Assembly (NCBI RefSeq): GCF_003072625.1
Contig: NZ_CP027805.1
Coordinates: 866,001-930,000 of the forward strand
Origin: Limosilactobacillus reuteri
Lineage (GTDB): Bacteria; Bacillota; Bacilli; Lactobacillales; Lactobacillaceae
Direction: 5' to 3'
Length of the DNA: 64,000 nt
Position 1 is the first letter of the stretch; each line of letters starts with the position of its first letter. The notes under the pieces are model-generated. The model did not search any database, was not told the DNA's origin, and was given only the letters and a program-made list of their open reading frames with translations. The position numbers and the translations under genes were made by a program. Shown piece by piece: positions 46,839 to 55,155 of this stretch.

Positions 46839-48368
46839 TTAATTGTTTTGTCGTTCTTGTAGTTTAGCGATTTCAGAATAAGCTGGAGCAAGCATATCTT
46901 CAATTTGTTGGAAGAGCGGAGTATAGCGTTGATATACTTTTACTGCGGCTGGATCTGGTTGGTAAGAACTAACCTTACCAATGAACTTCTGTGGTGTATC
47001 AAGACTATCGATCATTCCCAGGCTTTGCATAGCCATAACTACTGACCCGAGGCAGCCAGATTCAAATGAGTCAGGAACGTTAACCGGACAGTTTAAGATA
47101 TCAGCAAGCATTTGGCACCATACTTTTGAGCGGGCAAAGCCACCTGTTGCAGTAACGCTCGCTGGTTCAACGACTAACGCTCGTACTGCTTGGAAGACTG
47201 TTGCAATATTCATGCTAATTCCTTCCATAACTGCTCGTAGCATATCAGCCCGTGTATGGATATGAGAAAGCCCAAAGAAACTACCACGCGCTTTAGCATT
47301 CCACAATGGTGCCCGTTCACCGCCCAGGAAGGGATGGAAGAGAAGTCCATGCGCGCCTGCTGGTACTCCTTCAATAACGTGATTTGCCAAAGTATAAGGA
47401 TCAACCTGTTCATTTTTAACTGCGCTACTATCGACAAGGTGTTTTACTGCCCATTCATAGACATCGCCACCGTTATTAAGCGGACCACCAACGACCCACA
47501 ATCCTTTATTAATAGCATAGCAGAAGAGGCGACGTTCTGGGTCAATAACAGGATGATCAGTTACGACTCGTACAGCTGCGGAAGTACCGATTGTAATTGC
47601 TACTGTATTTTGCTTGGTTGCACCAACACCAATATTTGAAAGGGCACCATCATAAGCACCATAGACAAATGGCGTATCAGCGGGTACTCCTAGTTTTTCT
47701 TGGGCTTCGGGCACTAAACCAGTTGCTTGAGTTGTTCCATCGACAATTTCAGGCAATTGATCTTTGGTTACCCTTGCAACCCGAAGAGCCTGGTCATCCC
47801 AATCACAAGTTTTAAGGTTCATCAAGCCGGTTGAGGAAGCGATTGACATATCAACCTTAAATTCATTAAATAACCGATAGAAAAGGTAAGCTTTAATATC
47901 AGCAAAATATGCTGTACGGCTAAATAAATCTGGTTCGTCTTCCCTTAACGAAAGGAGCTTTGTCAATGTTGACATGGGATGAACAGGAACCCCCGTCTTC
48001 ATATATAATTGTTGTCCTTCAGTCATCATCCTGAGGTTATCTGCCGCGCGCTGAGCTCGACTATCAGCCCAGGTGATTAACCGTGAAAGGGGCTTCTTAT
48101 CTTTATCTAATAAGAGGAGGCTTTGGTTTGCACTTGAGATTGAAACTGCTAGTAGTTTCCCCGTACTAAGGTCAGCTGCCGTAGCCACATCATGGATAGC
48201 TTGTTCAGCAGCATTGATTACTTCTTCTGGCTCTTGTTCTGCCATTCCCGCGGCATTGCGGTGCAACTCGTAGCCATAGTTAGCTTGTGTGATCACCTGT
48301 GCATCTTGATCATATAAAACGGCCTTTGTGCTAGAGGTTCCAACGTCAACACCAATTAAGTAGTTCAT
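46839..48368 (-). CDS. gntK: Gluconate kinase, FGGY family (paralogue 1)
   Basis: A 509-residue FGGY carbohydrate kinase. The phosphate motifs are GVDVGTSSTKAVLYD (about 6-20) and IGTSAAVRV (about 262-270), with FHPFLGGERAPLW and TATGGFARSKVWCQ near the C-terminal domain. It phosphorylates gluconate for the pentose phosphate/phosphoketolase route. AAAGGAG precedes the ATG. It is clearly a paralogue of the kinase at 52784-54313 (same length, most motifs identical). It lies downstream of the LacI-type regulator. Confidence 0.9.
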   Translation of the reverse strand: MNYLIGVDVGTSSTKAVLYDQDAQVITQANYGYELHRNAAGMAEQEPEEVINAAEQAIHDVATAADLSTGKLLAVSISSANQSLLLLDKDKKPLSRLITWADSRAQRAADNLRMMTEGQQLYMKTGVPVHPMSTLTKLLSLREDEPDLFSRTAYFADIKAYLFYRLFNEFKVDMSIASSTGLMNLKTCDWDDQALRVARVTKDQLPEIVDGTTQATGLVPEAQEKLGVPADTPFVYGAYDGALSNIGVGATKQNTVAITIGTSAAVRVVTDHPVIDPERRLFCYAINKGLWVVGGPLNNGGDVYEWAVKHLVDSSAVKNEQVDPYTLANHVIEGVPAGAHGLLFHPFLGGERAPLWNAKARGSFFGLSHIHTRADMLRAVMEGISMNIATVFQAVRALVVEPASVTATGGFARSKVWCQMLADILNCPVNVPDSFESGCLGSVVMAMQSLGMIDSLDTPQKFIGKVSSYQPDPAAVKVYQRYTPLFQQIEDMLAPAYSEIAKLQERQNN

Positions 48369-48418
48369 TTATTGTTCTCCTTTAAAACTCAATTTAATTC
48401 TCTTTGTAACATTATATG

Positions 48419-49435
48419 CTAAAGTGACTGGCGTGCAATGATTTCAACTGGTAAAAGGGTAGTGGAACTGATGGTACTTTGTTGATTAATTTGCGTTAAA
48501 AGCTTATTAGCTGCTAAATTACCCATTAGCTCCATATCTTGCTTCAACAGAAAAATTCCATTAGCGACATATTGCGACCATTCCCAATCATCAAAGCTAA
48601 CTAAGCCAAGATCGTCAGGGAAGGAAAGGTTTAGTTCCTTAAAAATTGCTAAAAGGTCAAATAAAATGGGTCCCATTAATGAAACGACAGCAGTTTTGCC
48701 TTTAAGCTCATTTAACTGTTGCAGAAACGTCTTAGCAAGCCACTGCCGATCATGTCCCCGGGTTTCAATATTGTGATAGCTTAGCCCGTTATCAGCAGCA
48801 GCAACCTTTAAACCGGCAATTCGAGGAATCTGACCAGATGCCTCCGCAAAGTGCGCGCTGACAGTTAAAATATTCTGATAACCATTTTGATACAGAATCT
48901 TACCGAGGCTATAACAAGCATCACGATTAGCAGAAGTGACCTTGCCAACTGTAGAAGGCTGGTCATCAACTTCACGGTCGACAATCACGAGGGGAATGTC
49001 GTTATGAATAGCAGGGGCGAATTGACTAAAGTGGCGGGAATTAGGCTGGACAATAATTCCGTCAACTCGTTGTTGGTATAGTCGCTGAAGAGCACGACTT
49101 TCATTTTCCCGTGAGTTGTTCGTATTCATGAGGATGATATCATAGCCCGCTTGTTGCAAAACATCATCGATCCCTTTAGCAAGTAAAGATGAAAAGGGGT
49201 TAGAAATATCTCCAACGAGGATTCCGACAACGTGACTATGAGTTTGGCGAAGCTGTCGTGCGGAAGCGGTTGGAACAAAGTGAAGGTCTTTAATTGCTTT
49301 TTCTACCCGTTTCCGCGTTGCTGGGCGCATTTTATCATAACGACCATTGATAATACGCGAAACGGTAGTCGCTGAAACACCAGCTGCTTTAGCAACGTCA
49401 GCGATAGTAGTATGTTGCGTCATTTGTTTATTCAT
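48419..49435 (-). CDS. LacI-family transcriptional regulator (probable gluconate regulator)
   Basis: A 338-residue LacI protein. The helix-turn-helix and hinge read TIADVAKAAGVSATTVSRII (about 10-29), then a periplasmic-binding-like effector domain with GILVGDISNPFSSLLAKGID and LGLVSFDDWEWS. It sits between gluconate permease and kinase genes, so control of gluconate use is inferred. The start is uncertain among ATGs at 49438, 49435 and 49423. A group II intron lies 37 bases upstream and may have displaced its promoter. Confidence 0.87.
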   Translation of the reverse strand: MNKQMTQHTTIADVAKAAGVSATTVSRIINGRYDKMRPATRKRVEKAIKDLHFVPTASARQLRQTHSHVVGILVGDISNPFSSLLAKGIDDVLQQAGYDIILMNTNNSRENESRALQRLYQQRVDGIIVQPNSRHFSQFAPAIHNDIPLVIVDREVDDQPSTVGKVTSANRDACYSLGKILYQNGYQNILTVSAHFAEASGQIPRIAGLKVAAADNGLSYHNIETRGHDRQWLAKTFLQQLNELKGKTAVVSLMGPILFDLLAIFKELNLSFPDDLGLVSFDDWEWSQYVANGIFLLKQDMELMGNLAANKLLTQINQQSTISSTTLLPVEIIARQSL

Positions 49436-49556
49436 CATCCTTAGTAGTTCTACTATTAAGAATACCAAACCAATCGAGTAGGAGATAATTGATTAGTTCA
49501 ATTATCGACCTCTCACACCACCGTACGTACGGTTCCGTATACGGCGGTTCGACAAC

Positions 49557-50939
49557 TTAATCACATTGAATTGACTGGAGCGTCTTGGACATATTCATAA
49601 GTCCGAGTTGTTCCAGTTTTCTATTAGTTAGAGAATAGCTCAAGGTCTTACTATGTGCAGTTCGCCAGTAGCCCTTTCGGGTACTAGCGAAGACATATGC
49701 ATCATGCTGGGACAGCCCCAACTTCTGTAAGTTAGTTACCTTAGTTTTAAACTTTTTCCATTGCTTCCAAATATACTGCCTTATTCGGACCCTCAACCAC
49801 TTGTCAAGGCGTTGAATAAAGTTAGTTAGTTTCCCAATTGAGTAGTACTGAAGCCGCCCACGCATTTTTCGATGAATTTCTTCAAACATTCTTGTCAGAG
49901 ATATTCCACGATTACGTTTAGTTAATAACTTCAGTGCTTTCTTTACTCGTTGTTGCGATTGTTTAGCTGGACGGGCGTAGGCCCCATTGTGGTCTACACC
50001 CAACGAAAAGCCAAGGAACTTCAACCGTAGCGGGCTACCGACTTTGGTTTTATCTGGGTTCACTTTAACTTTCAAGCGCTTTTCTAGAAACTGGGTAATG
50101 CTTCGCATTACTCGTTCTCCGGCTCGTTGACTTTTAACATAGATGTTACAATCATCCGCATAGCGCACAAAGTGGTGACCACGTCTAGTCAACTCTTTGT
50201 CCAACTCATTTAGATAGATGTTCGCCAGTAGTGGTGACAATGGCCCTCCTTGTGGGGTTCCTTTTTCACTCTTAGCGAAAAGCCCATGGTCTAAGACTCC
50301 GCTAGTTAGAAACTTACGAATGAGTCTTAGTGTCCATGGGTCATCAATATATTGTTGGAGATACTTAATCATCAAGTCATGATTAACGTTATCAAAATAG
50401 GCTTTTAGGTCTAAGTCGACAACTCTTCGATAACCTTGATTATAAAGATCTACTACTTTCGAAATAGCGTCATGGGCCCCACGGTGGGGACGGAAGCCAA
50501 AGCTATTATCAGAGAAAACACGCTCAAAGATAGGCGTAAGAATTTGGGCTACAGCTTGTTGAACCATTCGGTCCACCACCGTTGGTATTCCAAGTCTTCT
50601 TACTCCACCATTAGGCTTCGGAATTTCTACCCGTTTGACTGGAGCTGGTTTATACTTGCCCTCACGCAAACTAGCGATCAGTTCCGTCTTATTTTCTCTG
50701 AGATATGGTAGAAGGTCATTGACTGTCATATCATCAACGCCTGCTGCTCCTTTATTTCTCTTAACTCGCAAATAAGCCTGATTAAGGTTATTGCGATCCA
50801 AGACCAGGTCTTGGATAGTGACACTCATACCTTTACCTTCACCATAACCGGTACTACGCGCCCTTGTGTACTTTCGGTTTTCCAAACCTATCCTCGACAA
50901 GCGGTCAGCTTGTTGTTCTGTTTTCTGCGATTGTCGCAC
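49557..50939 (-). CDS. Group II intron reverse transcriptase/maturase
   Basis: A 460-residue protein with a full reverse transcriptase domain. Visible blocks are VEIPKPNGGVRRLGIPTVVD, SFGFRPHRGAHDAI, GTPQGGPLSPLLANIYL and the catalytic RYADD (about residue 237). A maturase-specific domain follows (RGRLQYYSIGKLTNF, RKGYWRTAHSK). No HNH endonuclease domain is present. GTG at 50939 follows CGGAGG. It should splice and reverse-splice the intron RNA. Confidence 0.93.
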   Translation of the reverse strand: MRQSQKTEQQADRLSRIGLENRKYTRARSTGYGEGKGMSVTIQDLVLDRNNLNQAYLRVKRNKGAAGVDDMTVNDLLPYLRENKTELIASLREGKYKPAPVKRVEIPKPNGGVRRLGIPTVVDRMVQQAVAQILTPIFERVFSDNSFGFRPHRGAHDAISKVVDLYNQGYRRVVDLDLKAYFDNVNHDLMIKYLQQYIDDPWTLRLIRKFLTSGVLDHGLFAKSEKGTPQGGPLSPLLANIYLNELDKELTRRGHHFVRYADDCNIYVKSQRAGERVMRSITQFLEKRLKVKVNPDKTKVGSPLRLKFLGFSLGVDHNGAYARPAKQSQQRVKKALKLLTKRNRGISLTRMFEEIHRKMRGRLQYYSIGKLTNFIQRLDKWLRVRIRQYIWKQWKKFKTKVTNLQKLGLSQHDAYVFASTRKGYWRTAHSKTLSYSLTNRKLEQLGLMNMSKTLQSIQCD

Positions 50940-51382
50940 CTGATTACACCTCCGATATGAGTTACAAGTTATTGTCGTTCAGTCCTTCATCCGATTATTC
51001 AAACTACTATGACCTCGGCTGACTTCTGGCTTACTCAACACTGCATCACTGCATCGCTTGTTTCTGTGGAAATTAAACTTATTCCTCTTGTCGGAAACGT
51101 GTAGGCCAGATCTCCCCGGGTAAGAATATTAGCTTTCGTACCATGTCATCGTTAGCTTTACTGAAACCAATTTCGAGTAGTATTGGACTTCAACTTGTCT
51201 AGCAGCCTTATCCAGTTAATTTCAGCCTTATAGCTACTTCTTGTTCATCGATGCAGTACTTTGCCTTAGACTTCCTTCAGATTCCACCTCACGGTGGACA
51301 CCCTTGTCCTCAGCTCATGGTTCCGACTACTACGGCCCATAGCGGACTTTCACCACCTAGCTAATACCCATGCCGGGCGCAC
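50940..51382 (-). ncRNA. Group II intron copy 1, 5' ribozyme domains I-III
   Basis: The 443 bases upstream of the reverse transcriptase hold no gene. They are nearly identical to 56538-56980 in the second copy, which indicates conserved RNA structure. Stems such as GGTGTCCACCGTGAGGTGG are visible on the minus strand. Confidence 0.8.
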
Positions 51383-51385
51383 TAC

Positions 51386-51420
51386 AAAAAGCGTCACTAG
51401 CTAATTCGCTAGGACGCTTA
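51386..51420 (-). terminator. Terminator of the gluconate permease gene
   Basis: On the minus strand AAGCGTCCTAGCGAATTAGC pairs with GCTAGTGACGCTTTTT. The intron begins three bases after the T run, so this hairpin is its 5' exon target. Confidence 0.88.
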
Positions 51421-51427
51421 AATTGAC

Positions 51428-52771
51428 TTAGACAAATAATGAAATGGCGTAGACGGCTCCTAACCCAGCGAGTGCTAAGACGGAAGTAAGAGTTGTCCAC
51501 GAAAGCAAAGTTTCCTTTAATGAAAGGCCAAAGTATTCTTTAATCATCCAGAAACCGGCATCATTAACGTGTCCACAAAAGACAGAACCGGCACCGATGG
51601 AAAGAACCATTAATGTTGCCATAATTGAGTTACTACCAAATTGGTGAGCCATTGGAACAACAAGTCCAGCAGCAGTCATCGCAGCAACCGTTGAGGATCC
51701 GAGTGACATCCGTAATAAAGCAGTAATTAACCAAGCAGCTAGAATTGGTGAAATGCTAGTTTGAGCAAATAGTCCAGAAATGTACTTAGAAATTCCACCA
51801 TCAACAAGAACTTGCTTGAAGGCACCACCACCACCGATGATCAAAAGCATAACTGAGATTTGCTTAATTGAGTCGGCAAGGGAGGTCGAAATATCTTCCA
51901 TTTTTTGGTTTCGTTGTAGACCCATCGTAAAGATTGCAAAAATTAATGAAAGAAGCATTGCAAGGTCAGGAGCACCAATAAATTGGATGAATTCATTAAC
52001 TGGATTGTTCTTAGGGAAGATGAATGAACAAATAGTAGCGACAGCAATTAAGATAACTGGCATCATTGCAGTTAAAACGGAGATACCGAATTTAGGCGTT
52101 TCTTCAAGCTTGAATTCTTTATATTCACCAAGAACTGAAATATCAATATTTTTACGGTAAACACGCGGATAAATTTTTTGTAATACCCAGTTATAAACTG
52201 GACCAGCAATAATGATTGTTGGGATTGCGGCTAAAATACCAAGCAGCAATACGTGTCCAAGGTTAGCCCCAAGAATTTCTGTAATAGCGGTTGGAGCGGG
52301 GTGTGGTGGTAAGAAAGCGTGGGTAACGTTTAAGGTAGCCGCCATTGGAATACCGAGATACATCAATGGCATATCAAGTTCGCGGGCAATGATAAAGATA
52401 ATTGGTAACACAACAACAAGCCCAACTTCAAAGAATAATGCTAACCCAATGATAAAGGAGGCAAGGATAACAGCAACTTGAATCCACCGCCGACCAAACT
52501 TATTAATCAGGGTTGTTGCAATCCGATAGCCACCACCAGCATCAGAAACTAATTTACCAAGCATTGAACCGAAACCGAAGATGATAGCTAAGTGTCCAAG
52601 CTGGCCTCCGATCCCTGTTTCAATGGTTTGGGGAATCTTTGTAAGCGGTAAGCCGAGTAACAAACCAACGATGAATGATGTGATTACTAAACCAACGAAA
52701 GTGTTCATCTTTAGTTTAACAATCATGAAAATTAAGATAATAACTCCGATTAAAACAATAAGTAAAGGCAT
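51428..52771 (-). CDS. gntT: Gluconate:H+ symporter, GntP family
   Basis: A 447-residue membrane protein with about 12-14 hydrophobic helices. The GntP pattern includes GFGSMLGKLVSDAGGGYRIA (about 70-89), HAFLPPHPAPTAI (about 150-162) and CGHVNDAGFWMIKEYFGLS near the C-terminus. It imports gluconate with protons. It follows gntK paralogue 2 after 12 bases on the same strand, forming an uptake-phosphorylation operon. Confidence 0.92.
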   Translation of the reverse strand: MPLLIVLIGVIILIFMIVKLKMNTFVGLVITSFIVGLLLGLPLTKIPQTIETGIGGQLGHLAIIFGFGSMLGKLVSDAGGGYRIATTLINKFGRRWIQVAVILASFIIGLALFFEVGLVVVLPIIFIIARELDMPLMYLGIPMAATLNVTHAFLPPHPAPTAITEILGANLGHVLLLGILAAIPTIIIAGPVYNWVLQKIYPRVYRKNIDISVLGEYKEFKLEETPKFGISVLTAMMPVILIAVATICSFIFPKNNPVNEFIQFIGAPDLAMLLSLIFAIFTMGLQRNQKMEDISTSLADSIKQISVMLLIIGGGGAFKQVLVDGGISKYISGLFAQTSISPILAAWLITALLRMSLGSSTVAAMTAAGLVVPMAHQFGSNSIMATLMVLSIGAGSVFCGHVNDAGFWMIKEYFGLSLKETLLSWTTLTSVLALAGLGAVYAISLFV

Positions 52772-52783
52772 AATAATAACCCC

Positions 52784-54313
52784 CTAATGAATAGATTGTT
52801 GTTGTAATTTAGCGATGGTCGAATAGGCTGGTGTTAATAATCCCTCAACCTGTTGAAAGAGTGGTAAGTAATTTTGATAAACATTAACCGCCTCTTGATT
52901 TGGTTGATAAGAACTGATATCACCAATTAGTGTTTTGATGATTTCATAGTTTTCAATCATTCCTAGACTCTTCATTGCCATGGTGATTGCACCGAGACAA
53001 CCGGATTCAAATGAGTTAGGGATATTGACTGGACAGTTTAAGACATCTGCTAACATCTGCCGCCAAACTTCAGCCCGCGCAAAACCACCAGTTGCAGTTA
53101 CGCTTGCGGGATTACCAACAAGGTCACGAACCGCTTGGAAAACAGTTGCAATATTCATACAAATTCCTTCCATTACTGAGCGCAACATATCGGCACGGGT
53201 ATGAATGTGGGAAAGCCCAAAGAAACTACCACGCGCATTTGCATCCCATAATGGGGCCCGTTCACCACCAAGGAAGGGGTGGAAGAGCAAGCCGTGAGCT
53301 CCAGCGGGAACACCTTCAATAACTCGGTTAGCAAGAGTGTAAGGATCAATGTTTTCATTTTTAACTGCGCTGGCATCAACTAGGTGCTCAACGGCCCATT
53401 GATAGACGTCGCCACCATTATTAAGTGGCCCACCGATTACCCATAAACCTTTATCCACGGCGTAACAGAAAAGTCGTTGCTGAGGATCGATCACTGGATG
53501 GTCAGTTACCACCCGTACACCAGCCGAAGTCCCAATCGTAATGGCAACAGTATTTTGCTTAATTGCCCCCACACCTAAATTAGATAAAGCACCGTCAAAA
53601 GCACCATAGACAAATGGCGTATCAGCGGGGATGCCCATTTTTGCTTGCGCTGCTGCTGTTAAGCCAATCGCTTGGGTTGTTCCGTTCACGATTTCTGGTA
53701 ATTGGGAACGATCGACGTTAGCGAGTTCCAATGCCTGATCATCCCAGTCACACGTATTGACATTCATCATTCCGGTACATGAAGCGATGGAAACATCAAC
53801 CTTAAACGTATTGAAAAACTGGTGGAAGAGGTAGGACTTGATGTCGCCAAAATATGCAGTTTGGGCAACCTTATCTGCTTGTGTCTTGTTGAGCCACATA
53901 ATCTTGGTCAATGGGGACATTGGATGAATAGGTGTACCTGTTTTAGCATAAATTTGCTGACCAGCCGGACTATTCTTTAATTCGTTTGCGACATCGCGCG
54001 CACGTGTATCAGCCCAAGTGATCACCCGTGAAAGAGGATTGAAATTCTTGTCGAGCATGATCACGCTTTGGTTAGCACTGGAAAATGATACCGCCAACAA
54101 TTTTCCGTTTGTTAAATCTGCTTTTTGTGCCGCATCATGAATAACTTTTTCGACTGCTTCGACAATTGCAGTTGGATTTTGTTCAGCCATTCCACTAGCA
54201 TCGCGGTAAAGGGAATAACCTTGGCTAAATTGGTCTAACACAGTTGCATTTTGGTCATATAGAACTGCTTTTGTAGAAGTAGTTCCAACATCGACACCGA
54301 TAAAATAATTCAT
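52784..54313 (-). CDS. gntK: Gluconate kinase, FGGY family (paralogue 2)
   Basis: A 509-residue FGGY kinase beginning MNYFIGVDVGTTSTKAVLYD, with IGTSAGVRV and FHPFLGGERAPLWDANARGS. It has the same length and architecture as the kinase at 46839-48368, so the cluster contains a kinase duplication. ATG at 54313 with AAAGGGAGAA upstream; longer in-frame starts have no ribosome binding site. First gene of the gntK-gntT operon, with a clear promoter and a cre-like site. Confidence 0.92.
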   Translation of the reverse strand: MNYFIGVDVGTTSTKAVLYDQNATVLDQFSQGYSLYRDASGMAEQNPTAIVEAVEKVIHDAAQKADLTNGKLLAVSFSSANQSVIMLDKNFNPLSRVITWADTRARDVANELKNSPAGQQIYAKTGTPIHPMSPLTKIMWLNKTQADKVAQTAYFGDIKSYLFHQFFNTFKVDVSIASCTGMMNVNTCDWDDQALELANVDRSQLPEIVNGTTQAIGLTAAAQAKMGIPADTPFVYGAFDGALSNLGVGAIKQNTVAITIGTSAGVRVVTDHPVIDPQQRLFCYAVDKGLWVIGGPLNNGGDVYQWAVEHLVDASAVKNENIDPYTLANRVIEGVPAGAHGLLFHPFLGGERAPLWDANARGSFFGLSHIHTRADMLRSVMEGICMNIATVFQAVRDLVGNPASVTATGGFARAEVWRQMLADVLNCPVNIPNSFESGCLGAITMAMKSLGMIENYEIIKTLIGDISSYQPNQEAVNVYQNYLPLFQQVEGLLTPAYSTIAKLQQQSIH

Positions 54314-54338
54314 TGTACTAATTCTCCCTTTATTAATT

Positions 54339-54352
54339 TGAAAACGCTTTAG
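54339..54352 (-). promoter_or_regulatory. cre-like site in the gntK-gntT leader
   Basis: TGAAAACGCTTTAG matches cre WGWAARCGYTTWCW at 12 of 14 positions. It lies just downstream of the predicted transcription start, where CcpA binding blocks elongation. Glucose repression of gluconate use fits known practice in lactobacilli. Confidence 0.6.
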
Positions 54353-54370
54353 TTTATCGTTACACCTAAT

Positions 54371-54399
54371 AATATACTGTTGCATGTAAGCGATGTCAA
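54371..54399 (-). promoter_or_regulatory. Promoter of gntK-gntT with flanking 11-bp direct repeats
   Basis: On the minus strand TTGACA (54399-54394) and TATATT (54376-54371) are 17 bases apart. The 11-mer TTAGTTTATCG (+ strand) occurs at 54349-54359 and again at 54414-54424, one on each side of the promoter, 65 bases apart. These could be sites of the cluster's regulator. Confidence 0.7.
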
Positions 54400-54453
54400 T
54401 GGCTTGTTTAAGATTAGTTTATCGGTTTCCTAAAAATTAAAAATCGAAAGTGA

Positions 54454-54483
54454 TTGCATCTTAATATTGAGGTGTGATACTAT
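54454..54483 (+). promoter_or_regulatory. Promoter of the GNAT gene at 54541
   Basis: TTGCAT (54454-54459) and TACTAT (54478-54483) are 18 bases apart. Transcription would start about 50 bases before the gene. Confidence 0.5.
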
Positions 54484-54540
54484 TAGTTGCTTAATTTGTT
54501 ATGGTTTAGCTATAAGCAACGATTTTAAGGAGGGATTACA

Positions 54541-55080
54541 ATGAAAATCCGGAAAGCAACAATGGCAGATTTAGATGTAGTAGTAGATATTTTACGTGAT
54601 GGACGTAACCAGTTAGCTGAGCGGAGCGTTGATCAATGGCAGGGGGATTATCCGAACGTTACCCACGTAAAAGAAGATATTGAGAATGGTTATACTTATC
54701 TCGTTAAAGCAGATGATGGACAAACAGTTGGCACGTTAGCAATTGTTGAAGCACCGGATCATTTTTATGACAAACTCAACGGGGAATGGCTAATTAATAC
54801 TGAAAATTATGTTGTAATCCACCGCGTAGCTATTCATTCACGGCACGCAGGAAAAGGATATGCATCCAAATTATTTTTGAGTTTGATTGAGTATTTGGAG
54901 ACCAAACGTCCAGAGATCAAATCAATTCGTTTAAGTACAAATGAAAATAATATGGCAATGCAACGGATCGCAACTAAGAGCGGCTTTAAAAAGGTAGGGA
55001 CCCTCCATGGAGCTTTTCGTCCAAGTGAGTTGTCTTATGTTTATGAACTGTTAACAAAAGTGCGTGTAGCAATCGAGTAG
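54541..55080 (+). CDS. GNAT-family N-acetyltransferase, stop codon inside group II intron copy 2
   Basis: A 179-residue GNAT protein. The acetyl-CoA binding region reads HRVAIHSRHAGKGYASKLFL (about 100-119), followed by IRLSTNENNMAMQRIATKSG. AAGGAGGG precedes the ATG. The last codons (ATC GAG TAG) belong to the intron end: joining the flanks across the intron gives GTA GCA TAA, so the original protein ended VRVA and has been extended by two residues. Acceptor unknown. Confidence 0.87.
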   Translation: MKIRKATMADLDVVVDILRDGRNQLAERSVDQWQGDYPNVTHVKEDIENGYTYLVKADDGQTVGTLAIVEAPDHFYDKLNGEWLINTENYVVIHRVAIHSRHAGKGYASKLFLSLIEYLETKRPEIKSIRLSTNENNMAMQRIATKSGFKKVGTLHGAFRPSELSYVYELLTKVRVAIE

Positions 55081-55155
55081 GAGATAATTGATTAGTTCAA
55101 TTATCGACCTCTCACACCACCGTACGTACGGTTCCGTATACGGCGGTTCGACAAC

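Larger units (their letters stand above)
49473..51382 (-). mobile_element. Group II intron, copy 1 (about 1910 nt), inserted after a terminator
   Basis: On the minus strand the intron begins GTGCGCCCGGCATGGGTATT at 51382 and ends CTCCTACTCGAT near 49473. Domain V is the stem ACCGCCGTA..TACGGTGGT (about 49517-49548). Domain VI is ATAATTGA..TCAATTAT (about 49484-49505). The reverse transcriptase lies in domain IV. The 5' exon ends in the gntT-type terminator CGTC..GACGCTTTTTGTA. Insertion after a T-tract and the lack of an endonuclease domain point to class IIC. Boundaries follow from comparison with copy 2. Confidence 0.88.

Noticed and set aside
46981..47639. Plus-strand open frames antisense to the gluconate kinase
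   Set aside because: The kinase on the minus strand is full length with all motifs; the plus frames are codon shadows. The same applies over the second kinase at 52980-53322.
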